64,000 nt of DNA from positions 466,268 through 530,267 of the forward strand of contig CAKJVC010000160.1 of assembly GCA_918026815.1 (NCBI GenBank), read 5' to 3'. The translations under genes were made by a program, and so were the position numbers. The DNA comes from Chalara sp. BL73. Taxonomy: Eukaryota; Ascomycota; Leotiomycetes; Helotiales. Positions within the stretch are counted from its first letter, which is position 1, and every line of letters starts with the position of its first letter. This document shows positions 23,124-34,934 of this stretch, piece after piece. The notes under the pieces are model-generated. The model searched no databases, was not told the origin of the DNA, and saw nothing but the letters and a program-made list of their open reading frames with translations.

Positions 23124-23565
23124 ATGAGTCTTTGCCAACGGTTCTTCTGGATTCTCTCGATGTAAGCATCTGGATATAGGAACCAATTGATGAATACTCA
23201 AACTATGATATATTCATATCATTCTCTCTCGCTCGTTCCATTATACGGTTTACGGCCGTAGCCCTATGAGAAAAGTGGGGCCGCACTCAGTTACTTCAAC
23301 CCCAAGAAAAATCCATTTCTTCGAAACAACACGCGAGTTGATGCTCTTACCTGATATTCAATCTTCTGGCTCGGGTTCTTCTAACAGTTGTTCAGAAATT
23401 CACAAAAAATAAAAGAAGGCAGTGTCAAATAGGAGCAACCAGATTCTGAGGCAGGACCTGGTGATCAACACCACACTTGGAGCTGCCGGATATCTCTCCA
23501 TAATTCAAACCTTGGTACTGAGGTCCTTAGGAGTTCTCCAAATCATCTCTCTGATCAACCCATAG
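23124..23565. other. Intergenic / possible 5' part of esterase gene
   Basis: From about 23415 to 23562 the esterase frame is open and hydrophobic (VINTTLGAAGYLSIIQTLVL ...), but it lacks an ATG and ends at TAG 23563-23565. The same TAG could be the 3' end of an intron (ATCAACCCATAG). Confidence 0.4.
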
Positions 23566-24699
23566 GCTCTGCCATTTATAACAGCTTCTTTTGGGCTTCA
23601 CTGGGCTACAAACTCATGGTTTGACATTGCCAAGCACGATGGAGCACATACCTCTGCCCCAGTGATTGCAGGAAGGCTGCCGCTCTTTGAGACCTTGAGC
23701 CACTTCTTCCGCCTCTGGAGCATCAAAGGGCTCGTATTTCTCGTCATCTACATTCGGCGTCTCATCCGCCCAGCCTTACCCACCACCCTTCCGACACTAC
23801 TAAAGAGCTACCCATGCAGGCCAAAGCTCACGAACCGCATCTTCATTCCACCAATATCGGAGAAGAAAGGTCTGCTACCGCTCTACATCGATATTCATGG
23901 TGGTGGCTTCGCCTTCGGAGACCCCGAAATTGACGATGAGTTCTGTTCGGCTTGGGCAAAACGCACTGGCATGTTGGTTGTGAGTCTTGATTATCGGAAG
24001 AGCCCCATCCATCGATATCCGGTTCCGGTCCACGACGTTATAGCTGTGGCTCTTGCTGTCATCCACGATAGAACACTGCCGATTGATAAATCGAGGGTTG
24101 TGATAGGTGGTTTTAGTGCCGGTGGTACCCTTGCTCTTTCTGCATGCCAGTCTCCAGAGTTGAAGGGTATCGTCAAAGCTGCTGTTCCATTCTACCCTGC
24201 TGTAGACTGGAGTACGCACCCAAGCGAGAAATTCAAGTTAAGGCTATATAAGGAGCATGTGAGGGATAGTTTGGCGAGCGTCGGTCCGGCTATGAGTTGG
24301 GGATATATACCATCCACACAAAATCGACGAGATCCGCTTCTCAGTCCTATCTATGCTACCAAGGACGCACTTCCTAGGTGGATTTTCATGGTTGCGCCAC
24401 AATATGATATCTTAACTCGGGAATCCCGTATCATGATGCAGAAGCTTGCTGGCATTAAAGAATTAACAAAGGAGCAGGAGATTGAGTTTGAGGTTAATGG
24501 GTATCGTTGGAGCTTGATCATGGGAGCTACGCACTCTTTCACACACTCCTTTAGGGAGAGCAAGGAGATCCAAGCTGCGAATGCCGAAAGGTGCGAAAGA
24601 ATATACTCGGAGATCTATGAGTGGTTGAAGAATGGCCCTCTGGCCGAAGAGAAGCAGAATTCGAGATACAGCTTGGCCGAGAGTATTGCAACCGCATGA
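23566..24699 (+). CDS. HSL-type alpha/beta hydrolase (esterase/lipase), 5' end unresolved
   Basis: The frame is open from 23566 to the stop at 24697-24699 (377 codons). It carries the hormone-sensitive-lipase family signature: oxyanion motif HGGGF (near 23896), nucleophile elbow GFSAGG (Ser in G-x-S-x-G, near 24112), an acid in APQYDIL (near 24405), and the catalytic His in GATHSF (near 24533). A hydrophobic N-terminal helix (IKGLVFLVIYIRRLI) suggests membrane attachment. There is no in-frame ATG before the oxyanion motif. Either a short first exon lies upstream (acceptor at 23564-23565) or the start has been lost. The catalytic half is intact, with no stops or shifts. Substrate is unknown; carboxyl esters are expected. 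Confidence 0.8.
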   Translation, partial: ALPFITASFGLHWATNSWFDIAKHDGAHTSAPVIAGRLPLFETLSHFFRLWSIKGLVFLVIYIRRLIRPALPTTLPTLLKSYPCRPKLTNRIFIPPISEKKGLLPLYIDIHGGGFAFGDPEIDDEFCSAWAKRTGMLVVSLDYRKSPIHRYPVPVHDVIAVALAVIHDRTLPIDKSRVVIGGFSAGGTLALSACQSPELKGIVKAAVPFYPAVDWSTHPSEKFKLRLYKEHVRDSLASVGPAMSWGYIPSTQNRRDPLLSPIYATKDALPRWIFMVAPQYDILTRESRIMMQKLAGIKELTKEQEIEFEVNGYRWSLIMGATHSFTHSFRESKEIQAANAERCERIYSEIYEWLKNGPLAEEKQNSRYSLAESIATA

Positions 24700-27600
24700 G
24701 GCGTGGATATCAGACCCTGCAAGCCAATGGAGTGCTGGGTGTGGACGACGTGAGATCTTGCATCGAGATGTTATCGTAGTTTTGGCTTTGGAGGTATCTG
24801 AAAGCTCGTAGCGAGCCTGCAAGATCACCGCTGACCCTCCATTGGACTTTTAGACCGCAAAGAGCGCATTCAAAAGCTTACGCGGAGGTGGAGCAAGGGC
24901 TGATCGCTGGGTCCGTGTCAGATATACGGAGACGCTTTATATCTATGAAGCTTTAAACACCCCATTCGGCCACAGAACCCAAGCTAGTTAACACAAACGC
25001 TCCAGCCCATCTCTCTAAAATATTCTTCCAGAGCATACTCCGGTAGCAACTTGCTTTTCTGCTCCATATTTTGTGCCCGCCGATTGCAGGATCATTGTGA
25101 TCGAACTCGTCATGAAAAAATTTCGTTATCCAGATGCTAAAATCTGCTTCTTACAAGTAGGCAGCCTCGCATTGCAGGATTGAATATCCTTAAGGAGGAT
25201 GTATCTCATCGAGGTTCGTAGAATCAAAGTCACTTCGGGGTCACGAACGAAAATAAGGGTATGCTGTATTAGCCTATTTAGCCATGAAAATGTCCGACGG
25301 TAGGCATGTGGCAGTGTATTATTTGTAGCCATTCTCTTAGAGGACAAGTAGTTTGTCGGATAATATCACCTTATACTTATGCCTTATTGACAAGGGTTAT
25401 ACGTGACGTCACTAGGCTCTGGTGAGCTGCATTATGTTTATTTCACGCTAATACCCAGTTAGACTGGCGAAAAGGCCATTTATTAGTCCATGATTTACCG
25501 GGAAATTTTGCGCGCCCACGCAGCCACAGCACCATGACAAACATTTATCAGTTGTGAGGGTAAGGTGCATAAAGCATGTTACGGTATCAAGATCTGCGTA
25601 TTTGCCTGTACAAGCCAACTTTTGTTATTTGCAGCTCGCTTAAAGGGTGTCACATGGACGAGGTATGGTAACATCGCAGCAAGATCTTCCTTTCCCCTTG
25701 TAACCTTGCGATGACGCTGTGCGCCAGTCTTGGCGGTTTCACGGTACCACAACGTTAATTACTTATCAGATAAACGGGAAGCTTAAGCTGCGATGACCCA
25801 AATCACAATATCGCTATGAAGGGCAGACCCATGTTCCTATCCATCGGGATTCAATGTTCTCATCTTCCTGTTATACCTTGGTGGATCACTAGGTTCAAGC
25901 ATCGTGCGGAGACTGGGGATATCTATCCAGGTACCGAGTGAGGAGGCCTGGCTTCCAGGGGTTCGTCCAGTATCCCTGGCCCGGTGCCTAAAGATTGATT
26001 CCTCACGCTATGTTGTATCCCGCCATGCCCGGTTATATGCGTCTGCTGTTGGGAGAGGTCAAGATCGGCTCGAGGCTGCGGTCATGGTTCGATTTGCTCT
26101 GGCCTATGCCTCGGTTGCCAGGCGAGCTTCGACTCTTTGGAAACATTCCCGAGTTCTGCTATGAAAAAGGCCGGGTTGTGGCTGTTGCTGTTGCTGTTGC
26201 GCTGTGGTACACGGAGCAATCGTGCCTCGAGCAGATGCTGGCATACGACTGCCGGTGCTGGGTGGCAGTTAGTATGGCAATGACCCCCCAGCGGATGCGC
26301 AAACTGTCGATAATATGGCATATTAATTGCTAGGATGTGCTGGTGGGTCGGGTTGCACTACTTTCTGGTTAGCTCTTTGCCGTGTTTTGGATATGGCTTC
26401 CTGTACAGACTGTGGCAGCCTCTTTTTCGCTGCTCAAGGCGCAACACTGTCCCAGCATACAAGAAAAGAACAGCTGGGTTCCTTTTGGCGTGCTTCATTT
26501 GTGATATTTAATGTCGTTAATGTTTTTTTGGAGTAGGGCTATCATTGAACGCAAGTGCATTCTTTTAAGATCCAGTTGCCAAGTGAAAAAAATGCCGCTC
26601 CTCTTTCTGCGGTTTTAGCAACATCGTTACAAACAAGACCTGGAGGTGGCTGCATTTGTTTTCTGTCTCTTATCTGTATGCAATAGAGAGTAATGATGAT
26701 ATTTTGCGGTTCATTTTAGCATAATCAAACAATATGTTTGAGAGATTTGAGAATCTGTACTCGACAACACAACCACATGTTAATCAACCTCTTTGATTTT
26801 TGCCATTAATGCCACTTACTGCAAGTGCATCCTGCATTTAGACCTGCTGAGTTTCCGAGCAAGCTATTCGTGCGATCATTTCAATTATTTTACTCTCAAT
26901 ATCGCTTCAAAGATTCACCGATTAGCACCTCTATGTTAAAATGATGTGATGTCTTGATTTTTGATGCCTTGACTTCGCAGACCCGAAACTTCCGTCTGAG
27001 GTATCAACATGAATATGGTGCGATCTTAGTTGCTTCTCTACAAATTGACGTGCTAAGCGAATACCTATTTCTCCGTGGTTGTCTATGTGCTGCTTTGCAC
27101 ACAAAGTTGAGATGCTCACTACTACTTCCAGGAAATCTGTCTGCGCTCCTACAACTAGAGTTGTACCCATAAGTAATATATATTAACAATAAACAAGTAC
27201 CTGACTTGCACACCAATACCATAGGACAACAGCGCCACCAGGGTTTTGCCACAATATAGATCTTGCAGTAAGCTTGGCATTGTTTCATTTATATCTGGAG
27301 TAACATGTGGAGCATTTATTCGGAGTTATTCCGTGGTTACATTGGGTCATGCAAAAGAGTGAAATTTGAGCTTATTTCACGATTTCGTAGGCATATCACG
27401 TTCGTGGTCAATTTCGGTCTCGGCATTTTTCTCCAGTGGTGGAAAATTCCTCGACAATCCTATTGAGGCTCAATATCAAGGTTTCAAGATGCTTACTGGC
27501 GTTGCTTTTCTTCCGCTTCCGGAAGATCCGCTAAGGAATACCCCGCGAAAATATTCTGGGGTAAAGAAATAGCCAACTGCTTGCATGTGGCTAGTCAGGG

Positions 27601-27909
27601 GGATCATTTTAAGCTTTGGTATACTCAATTTGGATGGCGGACAATGATAATCCATGAGAGCAATACTATGTCACGATACTGGATTATGTGCGATCTAGGA
27701 ACCCTTAAATTTTGTTTCCAAGATCCACCTATCAAATTCATGTATGGCAAGAAGTAAACGCTGTAGTATGCTGTGTAGCACCTTTGTACCATAGACTATA
27801 TTTTGTTTCTGGTGATGATAAAAGAGACGGTTAGCCCCCGATATTTGGCTCGGTACCCATCAAAAACTTAGTCTCAAACAGTCAAAGTCTTCTATCAACG
27901 CTAATCAAT
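24700..27909. other. Gene-poor stretch (3.2 kb)
   Basis: No gene supported on either strand. Plus-strand frames at 25904-26333 overlap each other with no recognisable motif and may be a decayed coding region. A GCT/GTT-type repeat lies at 26175-26202. The last part is the pectate lyase promoter. Confidence 0.45.
26175..26202. repeat. (GTTGCT)n short tandem repeat
   Basis: Imperfect hexamer repeat, about four units of GTTGCT/GCTGTT. Confidence 0.7.
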
Positions 27910-29036
27910 ATGAAGTTCCTCGCACTTTCACTCGGCTTCGCGGCTCTCGCTACGGCTTCACCAACTCCAACGGTCAACGAGGTCCACATTGAGAAGCGTG
28001 CCAGTCTTAACGATGTAAGCAATTTGCTTGGTTTTATCTATCAATCTCGCTAATTTATTTTATAGGTCGGAACCGGTTATGCTTCCCAAAATGGAGGAAC
28101 CACAGGTGGCGCTGGAGGAACTACCACCACTGTTTCAACCTACGCTCAATTTACTGCCGCTGTTGCCGGTACCGCTAAGAAGGTCGTAGTCGTCAGTGGC
28201 GCCATCTCAACTGCCGCTGCTCAAGTCAAGGTCGGCAGCAACACTAGCATCATTGGCAAGAACTCCGGTGCTAAGCTCTCCGGTTTTGGTCTGTAAGTCT
28301 AACATATCTCCGCTCCTTCCCATACAGTATACTTACCCATATCAGCATCGTCAAGAATGAGAAGAACGTGATCATCCGAAACATTGCCATCTCTAAGGTC
28401 CTTGCTGGCAACGGAGACGCCCTCGGAGTCCAGGTCGCAACGAACGTCTGGATCGACCACGTCGACCTCTCCTCAGACCTAGATCACGACAAGGACTACT
28501 ACGATGGTCTGATCGACTTCACTCACGCTGCTGACTTTGTCACCGTCTCCAACTCCTACATTCATGACCACTGGAAGGCATCTCTCGTTGGTCACTCCGA
28601 CTCCAACAGTGCGGAAGATACCGGACATCTCCGCATCACCTACTCCAACAACTACTGGTACAACATCAACTCCCGTACCCCCAGCCTTCGCTTCGGCACT
28701 GGACACGTCTACAACAACTACTTCCTAAGCGTCAACGACGGCATCAACACCCGTCTCGGCGCGCAGGTCTTGGTTGAGAGCAACACCTGGAGCAGCAGCA
28801 AGAAGGCTCTTTACAGCACCGATGCCGGATATGCCGTTAGCGTTGACAACGGTAAGTTAATGGCTCTTTCAGGTAAATTGAGAGGTTGCTGACCTCGACA
28901 AATAGACTTTGGTGGTGCAGAGTACTCTGCTCTCGCTGGTACACTGAGATCCGTTCCATACAGCTACTCCAAGGTCGGTAGCGGCAACGTCAAGTCCGCC
29001 GTCGTAGGCAGCGCCGGCAACACCCTTAGCTTCTAA
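27910..29036 (+). CDS. Secreted pectate lyase, polysaccharide lyase family 1
   Basis: Four exons: 27910-28014, 28066-28292, 28346-28851 and 28906-29036. The 51-54 bp introns are GTAAGC..TATAG, GTAAGT..ATCAG and GTAAGT..AATAG. All phases fit; 322 aa. Residues 1-17 (MKFLALSLGFAALATAS) are a signal peptide, followed by a propeptide ending in a Lys-Arg (EKRA) Kex2-type site. The mature enzyme is a PL1 parallel beta-helix. VWIDHVDLSSDLDHDKDYYD and DFTHAADFVTVSNSYIHDHW hold the calcium-binding acids, and RTPSLRFGTGHVYNNYF holds the catalytic Arg. It cleaves polygalacturonan by beta-elimination outside the cell, a plant cell-wall degrading activity common in plant-associated fungi. No neighbouring pectinase is present. 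Codon use is strongly C-ending in exon 3, consistent with high expression. Confidence 0.95.
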
Positions 29037-30152
29037 GCGACTACCATAGGACGACGGCGAGTGAGTGGGGAGATGAGTGGGACCTGTGGTTTTCAAGGAG
29101 AGAGGATTGGGGGTTGAGCAGTGATGAATATTCTTGCACATAATTTTCGAAAGGGAAATTGGTAGTAGTTAATGACAATTTTGTATATGCTTGAATGTGT
29201 TCATGGAACCAGTTTCCCCCCCTTTCATCAAGGCTCTTTAATTTCTCCTAATCGTAATGAAAGCTTTTGACGAAGTTGTACTTCACTCTTCACTCTTTAA
29301 GGAATTTACCTCGGATATGGCTTTGGGGAAAGAACCTGCCCCATACACCGGAAGCCTTCGCATGCGCCACCTTAACGGAGTCATTTTCATTTCACTCTTT
29401 CTTAGTTCCTTGGACGCTAACGATAGGTTCAAATGATCCAATGTACTTGATACTTACCTTTCGGGACTCCGCTCACGAGCAAAGTGAGCTAGGGACTCGA
29501 GTAATTGCGTGTCTTCTAACAGAGCTAGACCTCCTTCCCCATATTGGCTTCTAATTCGCAGGGCGGTTGTGGGATCATCGCATGGTCGCCTTTGAGATGA
29601 GTTTTTATCAGCCTACCAGACGCAACCGATATATGACGTGATTAAATGCCTTCTGCAAGCGTGTAGACGGGAGGATCAGTAGACCCCTTGCTTGGCTGTG
29701 GTGATGCCATTATATTGCATGTGGCAGAAAACTAAACTGGTTGCAAAGAAAGCAGAGAAGGGAGCAAAACACTTTCCCTCAAACTAGGTATACCTCGAGG
29801 GCAAAGAGCCTGCTTAAGATCGAACCTGTACATCTGCCACATTACTGAGTGTTAAGGCTGGGTACGTCAAGCTAATTTGCCAATCCCTGGCAGGGATACA
29901 TATCCTTCATTGCCAGAACCATGGTGATGTAACCAAGAAATCCGCGAACCCGATGTTGGGTAGCCGTTTGAACTCTCTTTTTGTAGGTTCTATATCGATT
30001 CCCTACTATTTTCTTTGGAGGAGAACACGAAAGCGCGAAATGGCCAATAATAATGTAAGCTTGCAGGGTCGGGTGCTTTAAATATGACGAAACTAAATTA
30101 AGGCACAGGTTGAGGACTACGTCAAGAATTTTGTGCCCCCTGCAAATGAATG
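29037..30152. other. Intergenic
   Basis: Pectate lyase 3' flank followed by 1 kb with no supported gene, up to the Tc1 insertion point. Confidence 0.5.
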
Positions 30153-30154
30153 TA

Positions 30155-30185
30155 CAATCACGTGATTTATTTCTTCGCCACTTGC
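30155..30185 (+). repeat. Left terminal inverted repeat
   Basis: 31 bp, pairing with 31424-31454. Three adjacent mismatches at positions 11-13; the flanking blocks CAATCACGTG and TTTCTTCGCCACTT are identical. Confidence 0.9.
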
Positions 30186-30271
30186 AAAAAATATACCTTA
30201 TGATAGAATCAAGGATTTAAACAGAACCACAAAGCCAAATATGTTGTAACTGGTATTGATTGAAAGCTAAT

Positions 30272-31327
30272 TCAATACTTAGTCGGCCCTCCTTTGTTTT
30301 TTATACAAAGATCTAGCCTTTTAGGCATAGAACTGTTTAATTTCAAAAGGGTTTGTGGGTCAATAGTAGGCCAAATTTCTTCCAACGCTCTTTCCATCAT
30401 TCCTATATTTTTGATCTTGTGACGCTTTTTCCTAATAGCATTCTTGATTTGCTTCCAAAGATTCTCAATTGGGGAGAGATCAGGAGATTGTGCGGGCCAC
30501 TGTAGTCTCTTGATTCGTTGCTTATCTATATACTTTCGTACGATCTTTGCTGTATGCCATGGAGCGTTATCTTCTTGCATGACAACTTCTGGCCTGTATT
30601 TCTTTCTTATTCTTCGGTAAAAAGGTATAAAATACTTCTTAACAGTCTTTAAATACTTTGCAGCGTTCATACGGCCTCCATTCTCGATAATCACTAAAGG
30701 GCCCATTTCGTCACCGCAATAACAAGACCACACTCCAACTGTTGTACGGCCTGATTTAAAGCTTGGTCGAAGGTTTTTCTCTAGGTATTCTTCCCCAGGA
30801 CCTCTTGTAACTCAATATGTATTGCTATCTTGTCCAATTTCGAAAGTAACTTCGTCCGACCAACAGACCTTATTCCAATCCCTTTTGTTCTTTTTTTCGG
30901 CTTGACACCAAAGCTTTCGACCAAATTTGTGTTGAGGTTTAAGGTAAGGCTTACGGCGAGGGCGGCGTTTGTGTTTTCCAGCTTCTGCAAGTCGATTTCG
31001 TATAGTTGCAATAGAAAGTTGCTTCCCTGATTTGGACGGCGTTGACAGTGCTTCAAGAGTAGTTTTTGTATCTAAATTTGCTACTCGCAAAATGTGTCTA
31101 TCATTTCGTGGATTCGTTTTTCTAGGACGCCCAGGCCGACGTTTAGTTATAAAGCTGAAATCGCCAGTCTTTTCAGTACGTTGAATGATAGATCGAATCG
31201 TAGAACGAGGAAGCCCAGTTTCAGCTCGAATTTGAGGCACTTTGTTTCCTTTCATATGAAGAGTCCATACTGCCTTTCTTTCAGCTGGCGAAGTCTGTTT
31301 TCGATCTGTTTTTGGATGGCAACACAT
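30272..31327 (-). pseudogene. Tc1-like transposase, one in-frame stop
   Basis: The reading frame from ATG 31327 to TAA 30272 is open apart from a single TGA at 30814-30812; otherwise about 351 residues. The N-terminal half has a homeodomain-like helix-turn-helix (SPAERKAVWTLHMKGNKVPQ, TGLPRSTIRSIIQ) and an arginine-rich GRPRK AT-hook-like linker. The catalytic residues are all present: Asp in WSDEVTFEI, Asp in QEDNAPWHTA and Glu in SPDLSPIENLW, with exactly 34 residues between the last two (DD34E). TGA could come from TGG or CGA by one transition. As written the protein would end between the first and second catalytic Asp and be inactive. It might still be mobilised in trans through intact TIRs. 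Confidence 0.9.
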
Positions 31328-31423
31328 AATCAAATGGATAATTCATAGGAATATGGATAATATTGAAAATAAAAGCTGTAATGGTGTGGTGGGGTGACCC
31401 CGCCACATCCAAATTTGGTTAGT

Positions 31424-31454
31424 CAAAGTGGCGAAGAAATATTGCACGTGATTG
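31424..31454 (-). repeat. Right terminal inverted repeat
   Basis: Reverse complement of the left repeat with three mismatches; ends CACGTGATTG next to the TA. Confidence 0.9.
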
Positions 31455-31456
31455 TA

Positions 31457-33043
31457 CATTGGCCGTGCGTTTGCCGAAATCAACAACCAGCCATTTTCAA
31501 AGCGGGACTCAGCACTCATGATGCTGCCCAAGTGGGATGCTTATCACCTAGAAAATTACCACGCTCAAGGATCGAGAATGAAGTATCAGCTCTGGAGCGA
31601 ACAATATCATCGGGGAAGCGCCGATATCATCACATTTAGTGCTGATCACAAGAGTTATCTTGCGTCGCAGAAACACAATAGCTGTTGAAAAAGTTCTGGG
31701 GCAATTCAGTCCTAATTTATGCGTTTCTTAAATTGCTAAACACGATAGCCCTCTTTTTTTATCGCAGATATCCAATGCCACCAATAATAGGATTGTTCTT
31801 GCAGAGCATGAATAATCAAATATACAATATCTGCGGATTGGGCCGCGGCAAGTGATTTCGGCCTTAGTTCGCTAAGAAGTACAACCTCAAACGTTCAGTT
31901 CGCCACTGAATTAAAGACGTGACGTGGTTACGGTAAGCCTACATTTAATTCTTTAAGTTAATCACAACCAGCTTTCTATGAGCCTGCTGCTAAACTAAAG
32001 CCTTAGCAATCTGTTTAGTACAAATGTTAAAAGAAATATAAGATAGCTAACAATGTGTTAAGAAGAGTTTATTATGGTGAGGATTTTAATAGATTTCATT
32101 TTAACAATAGCGTAGTACTATTTACAGGCTTAAGGGAGACCTCTTTAAGACATTCATTTATTATGTAACAAGTTTGGACAAGTTTATTCAGGACTGAATT
32201 TCATTACTGTAAATGGATTCCATCATACGTGCAATGTTGTATATTTGCTCAACATAAACGCTTACCATGATGAAGTTTGATTACTGACTTGATTACTTTG
32301 ATTACTTTGATTTTAGTAATAAAATCAAATCAAATCAGAGCTGATTACCTTGATTAGTAATTGATTCGTTGATTACTTTTTTGTCACACTGATGATGCTT
32401 AGTGATTATCGAGAGTAATAGGAAGCTGAGGATTGAGAACGGCGCAAGGAGAACCAAATGCTCATGAGCCGGAGGTGTCTGATATCGGAAGGTTTTTCTG
32501 AAATATAATGCCAGAAGCCAAATTTGGCCCTTGTTCCACTTCTGAAGACCACTTCAATAAGCAACCAGGCGGGCCTGTTAATCCTTGGGCACAAATCCAC
32601 GCTCAGCATACGGAACAGCCCAAAAACTGGGGACATAAGCTATTGCACGGTCTAAGATAAATACCTATGCTGTCAAAATGCTGCCTCAAATAACTATGGT
32701 TCAATCGAAGATTAAAACCGAACAATTTTGTACTACTTGTAGGCATAGGATGAGCCACTAGCAGCACTAACGTGTTTTCAGTCCTTCCATGTGGCAGTGG
32801 CTTGCGTAGTGTGTGTCAGTGAGTCCATACAAATGATGCAGCACAGGTGTGTGGTAACATAGAAATATGCGAGGCCTACACAACCTTAAAAATTGATTTC
32901 CCCCGTGCAAGGTTAGCATCAGCGCTGTCAAAATCACTTCGGAGCCTGTAGCTTCTATCCTAATTTGCCCTGGCCAAGATCCATCTCAGATTAGTGAGAC
33001 TTTACACTCCTCACGACATCGCACACATGGATAACTAGGAAGA
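31457..33043. other. Gene-poor, repeat-like stretch
   Basis: No gene supported. Contains the TTGATTAC-type repeat at 32270-32385. A 66-codon frame just right of the element (31483-31688) has no recognisable motif. Confidence 0.4.
32270..32385. repeat. Degenerate TTGATTACT repeats with hairpin
   Basis: Several copies of TTGATTAC or its variants in both orientations. They include a perfect 10-bp inverted repeat (TTTGATTTTA / TAAAATCAAA) around a 4-base loop. Could be a transposon end or simple slippage. Confidence 0.6.
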
Positions 33044-33442
33044 ATGGATCATTTCCATGCGTTACCTGTAGGGCAACCAGGAGGAAATAAATTTTCATAT
33101 TGGCTCCTCACAGGCTGGGAGGAGACCAACGGCTCCGGCACTAAAGGCAAAATCGCCGACATCAAGCACGTCGACTACTGCTATATCACCGACATATTGC
33201 TGCTGGGCTGGAGAACGAACGGGGAGTGCAACGCCTTGCAGCGGAGGTTCACTGAGAATAAGTCAATGGAATGGGGAGTGCAGTACCGAATAAAGGCGGG
33301 TGGTCTACTTAGGCGGGCGTACAACGACTTTGGTAAGTTTGTTGTCGCCGCGCAGTCGTCGGCCAACCCGCTTGACATGTTTCTTAAGACAGTTCAACTA
33401 CGCAAGATTGATGGGCCATCCATGTTTCATCCGACGGCCTGA
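33044..33442 (+). CDS. Small hypothetical protein
   Basis: A 132-aa open frame from ATG 33044, composition protein-like (YITDILLLGWRTNGECNALQ, YRIKAGGLLRRAYNDFGKF). No motif recognised, no signal peptide, no intron signals. It lies between AT-rich decayed DNA and may be an orphan gene or a fragment of a dead one. Weak call. Confidence 0.3.
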   Translation: MDHFHALPVGQPGGNKFSYWLLTGWEETNGSGTKGKIADIKHVDYCYITDILLLGWRTNGECNALQRRFTENKSMEWGVQYRIKAGGLLRRAYNDFGKFVVAAQSSANPLDMFLKTVQLRKIDGPSMFHPTA

Positions 33443-34934
33443 CCGCCGCAAGGCTAGAACAGTGAAAGCGATAGTGGTATCATAATATATATTGGCCCTA
33501 ATTCGCCATACTACACACCGCATGATATGATATTTTTACTTTACATACGTACAATAATTAATTAGCAATTTTATATCATATTACACTATACAGTAGTATT
33601 TCTACGTACTGCGTACGGTTACAAAACTGGTTTTAGCTATATATAGTATTACTACCGTATAGTAAGTTACCGTATTGGATTTTTATATTAATACTGAGTT
33701 TTTTTAAAGGAGTTTTATACTAATGCTATTGCCTTCACTGGTCCAAATACCGGATCTCCTTGGCTTGGTCGAGGCAATTCTGGACTGTAGATTCGCTGCT
33801 AATTGCAACTGGATCCTCTGGAACGGCCAGTCTCACTATTTCCTCTCCTTTCAGCGACTGAAAAACATTCGTCAAGGCTGTTTTATTGCCTCTCCTTCTA
33901 TTTTTTATTCGCTTCTCTGTCGGTGAGGCACGCACATTAGCCGTAAGAAGGCTGTGCAGTCGTTTCGAGAATTACTCTATCGTTCGATTAGAATACGCAG
34001 AAGCCATCGTAACTCTCCCTTTTGCCCAATGTGGGGTGCATTGAAGCCAAAAGTAGTCAGCCGTGACGGACGGAAAGCTCTCAAATATATAAAAACTGTG
34101 ACTGTACGCCTAAACTCAATTTGGTGTAGTGCACAGGGCCGATGCTCACCAGGATTATCGGCTATAGCAGCTCCATAGCAATGCCAAAGGAGACAACTAA
34201 CCAGCCCTTTCTCCTCCTAGAGGTGTTACCCTTCTGTCTAATAAGGCACGGCAGGTCTCCAGATTCTGCTCTACATGGTTAGAGTCAAGGTTAATAAAAG
34301 GCGACTAGGTTTCAATGCCTGGGGCAAATTTTAAAGAATAGCTTGTAAAAAGAATGCGGTTGAAGCAGACAATAATATAAAGAAGCTGAGTCCAAAAAGG
34401 GCTCTAGGTCGCGACACACCACGACAGTGATAGCATAACCATGATGAGTATGAGCGAAGTGATGACGACCGTACTTGACGCACATGTAAAAAAAGAGAAG
34501 GGTTTAAACTAATTATTCCTTAGGAAATCCGAAAGAGTCTAGAATATCATAAGGCTTCCCTTAGAGTAGCAAATCGATCATAAATTATCTCAATTACCAA
34601 AACCACTGGGAGCTAGAGTATGTAATTGTAACTGACTATGTGGACCGTCGATGCTTTATCTTCCCTCGAGGTACGCAACCCTATCCTCCGAGATATTCAA
34701 TTGAAAACGATCTTGGTATCTAAGTCACTGGTCACGTTGTCAAATCTAATCACGTATGGAAATGGTTTTCAGCTCGTATTAATATGGGGCTAGAGCCTGG
34801 GCCAGCTCGCTTGCGCTCCCCTGTCCCCCATTCTAGGCATCACTTTCCCAACAGTTGCATGTCTCGTCTTTCCATCGAAGCTTGCGATTGTCTCCATGAT
34901 TTCTACCAAGACTTGACCTCGAATAAGAGTCAAT
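33443..34934. other. AT-rich decayed DNA
   Basis: 33480-33720 is very AT-rich with many TA steps and short palindromes. 34270-34440 contains lysine-rich frame scraps that could be remains of a transposon. No intact gene. The last 100 bp precede the TPR-HET start. Confidence 0.45.
34820..34833 (+). repeat. 14-bp direct repeat, left copy
   Basis: CCTGTCCCCCATTC, identical to 39329-39342, placed 101 bp before the TPR-HET start codon. Confidence 0.6.

Larger units (their letters stand above)
30153..31456. mobile_element. Tc1-type DNA transposon with TA target duplication
   Basis: A complete element of 1,300 bp (30155-31454), flanked by TA at 30153-30154 and 31455-31456. Ends match as inverted repeats starting CAATCACGTG. 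One transposase frame on the minus strand fills most of the interior. Length, TIRs, TA duplication and a D-D-34-E transposase all fit the Tc1 branch of Tc1/mariner. It sits in gene-poor DNA. Confidence 0.92.

Noticed and set aside
31452..31688. Possible host gene interrupted by the Tc1 insertion
   Set aside because: Removing the element and one TA does not join an open frame from the left flank to this one; a stop lies just before the junction.
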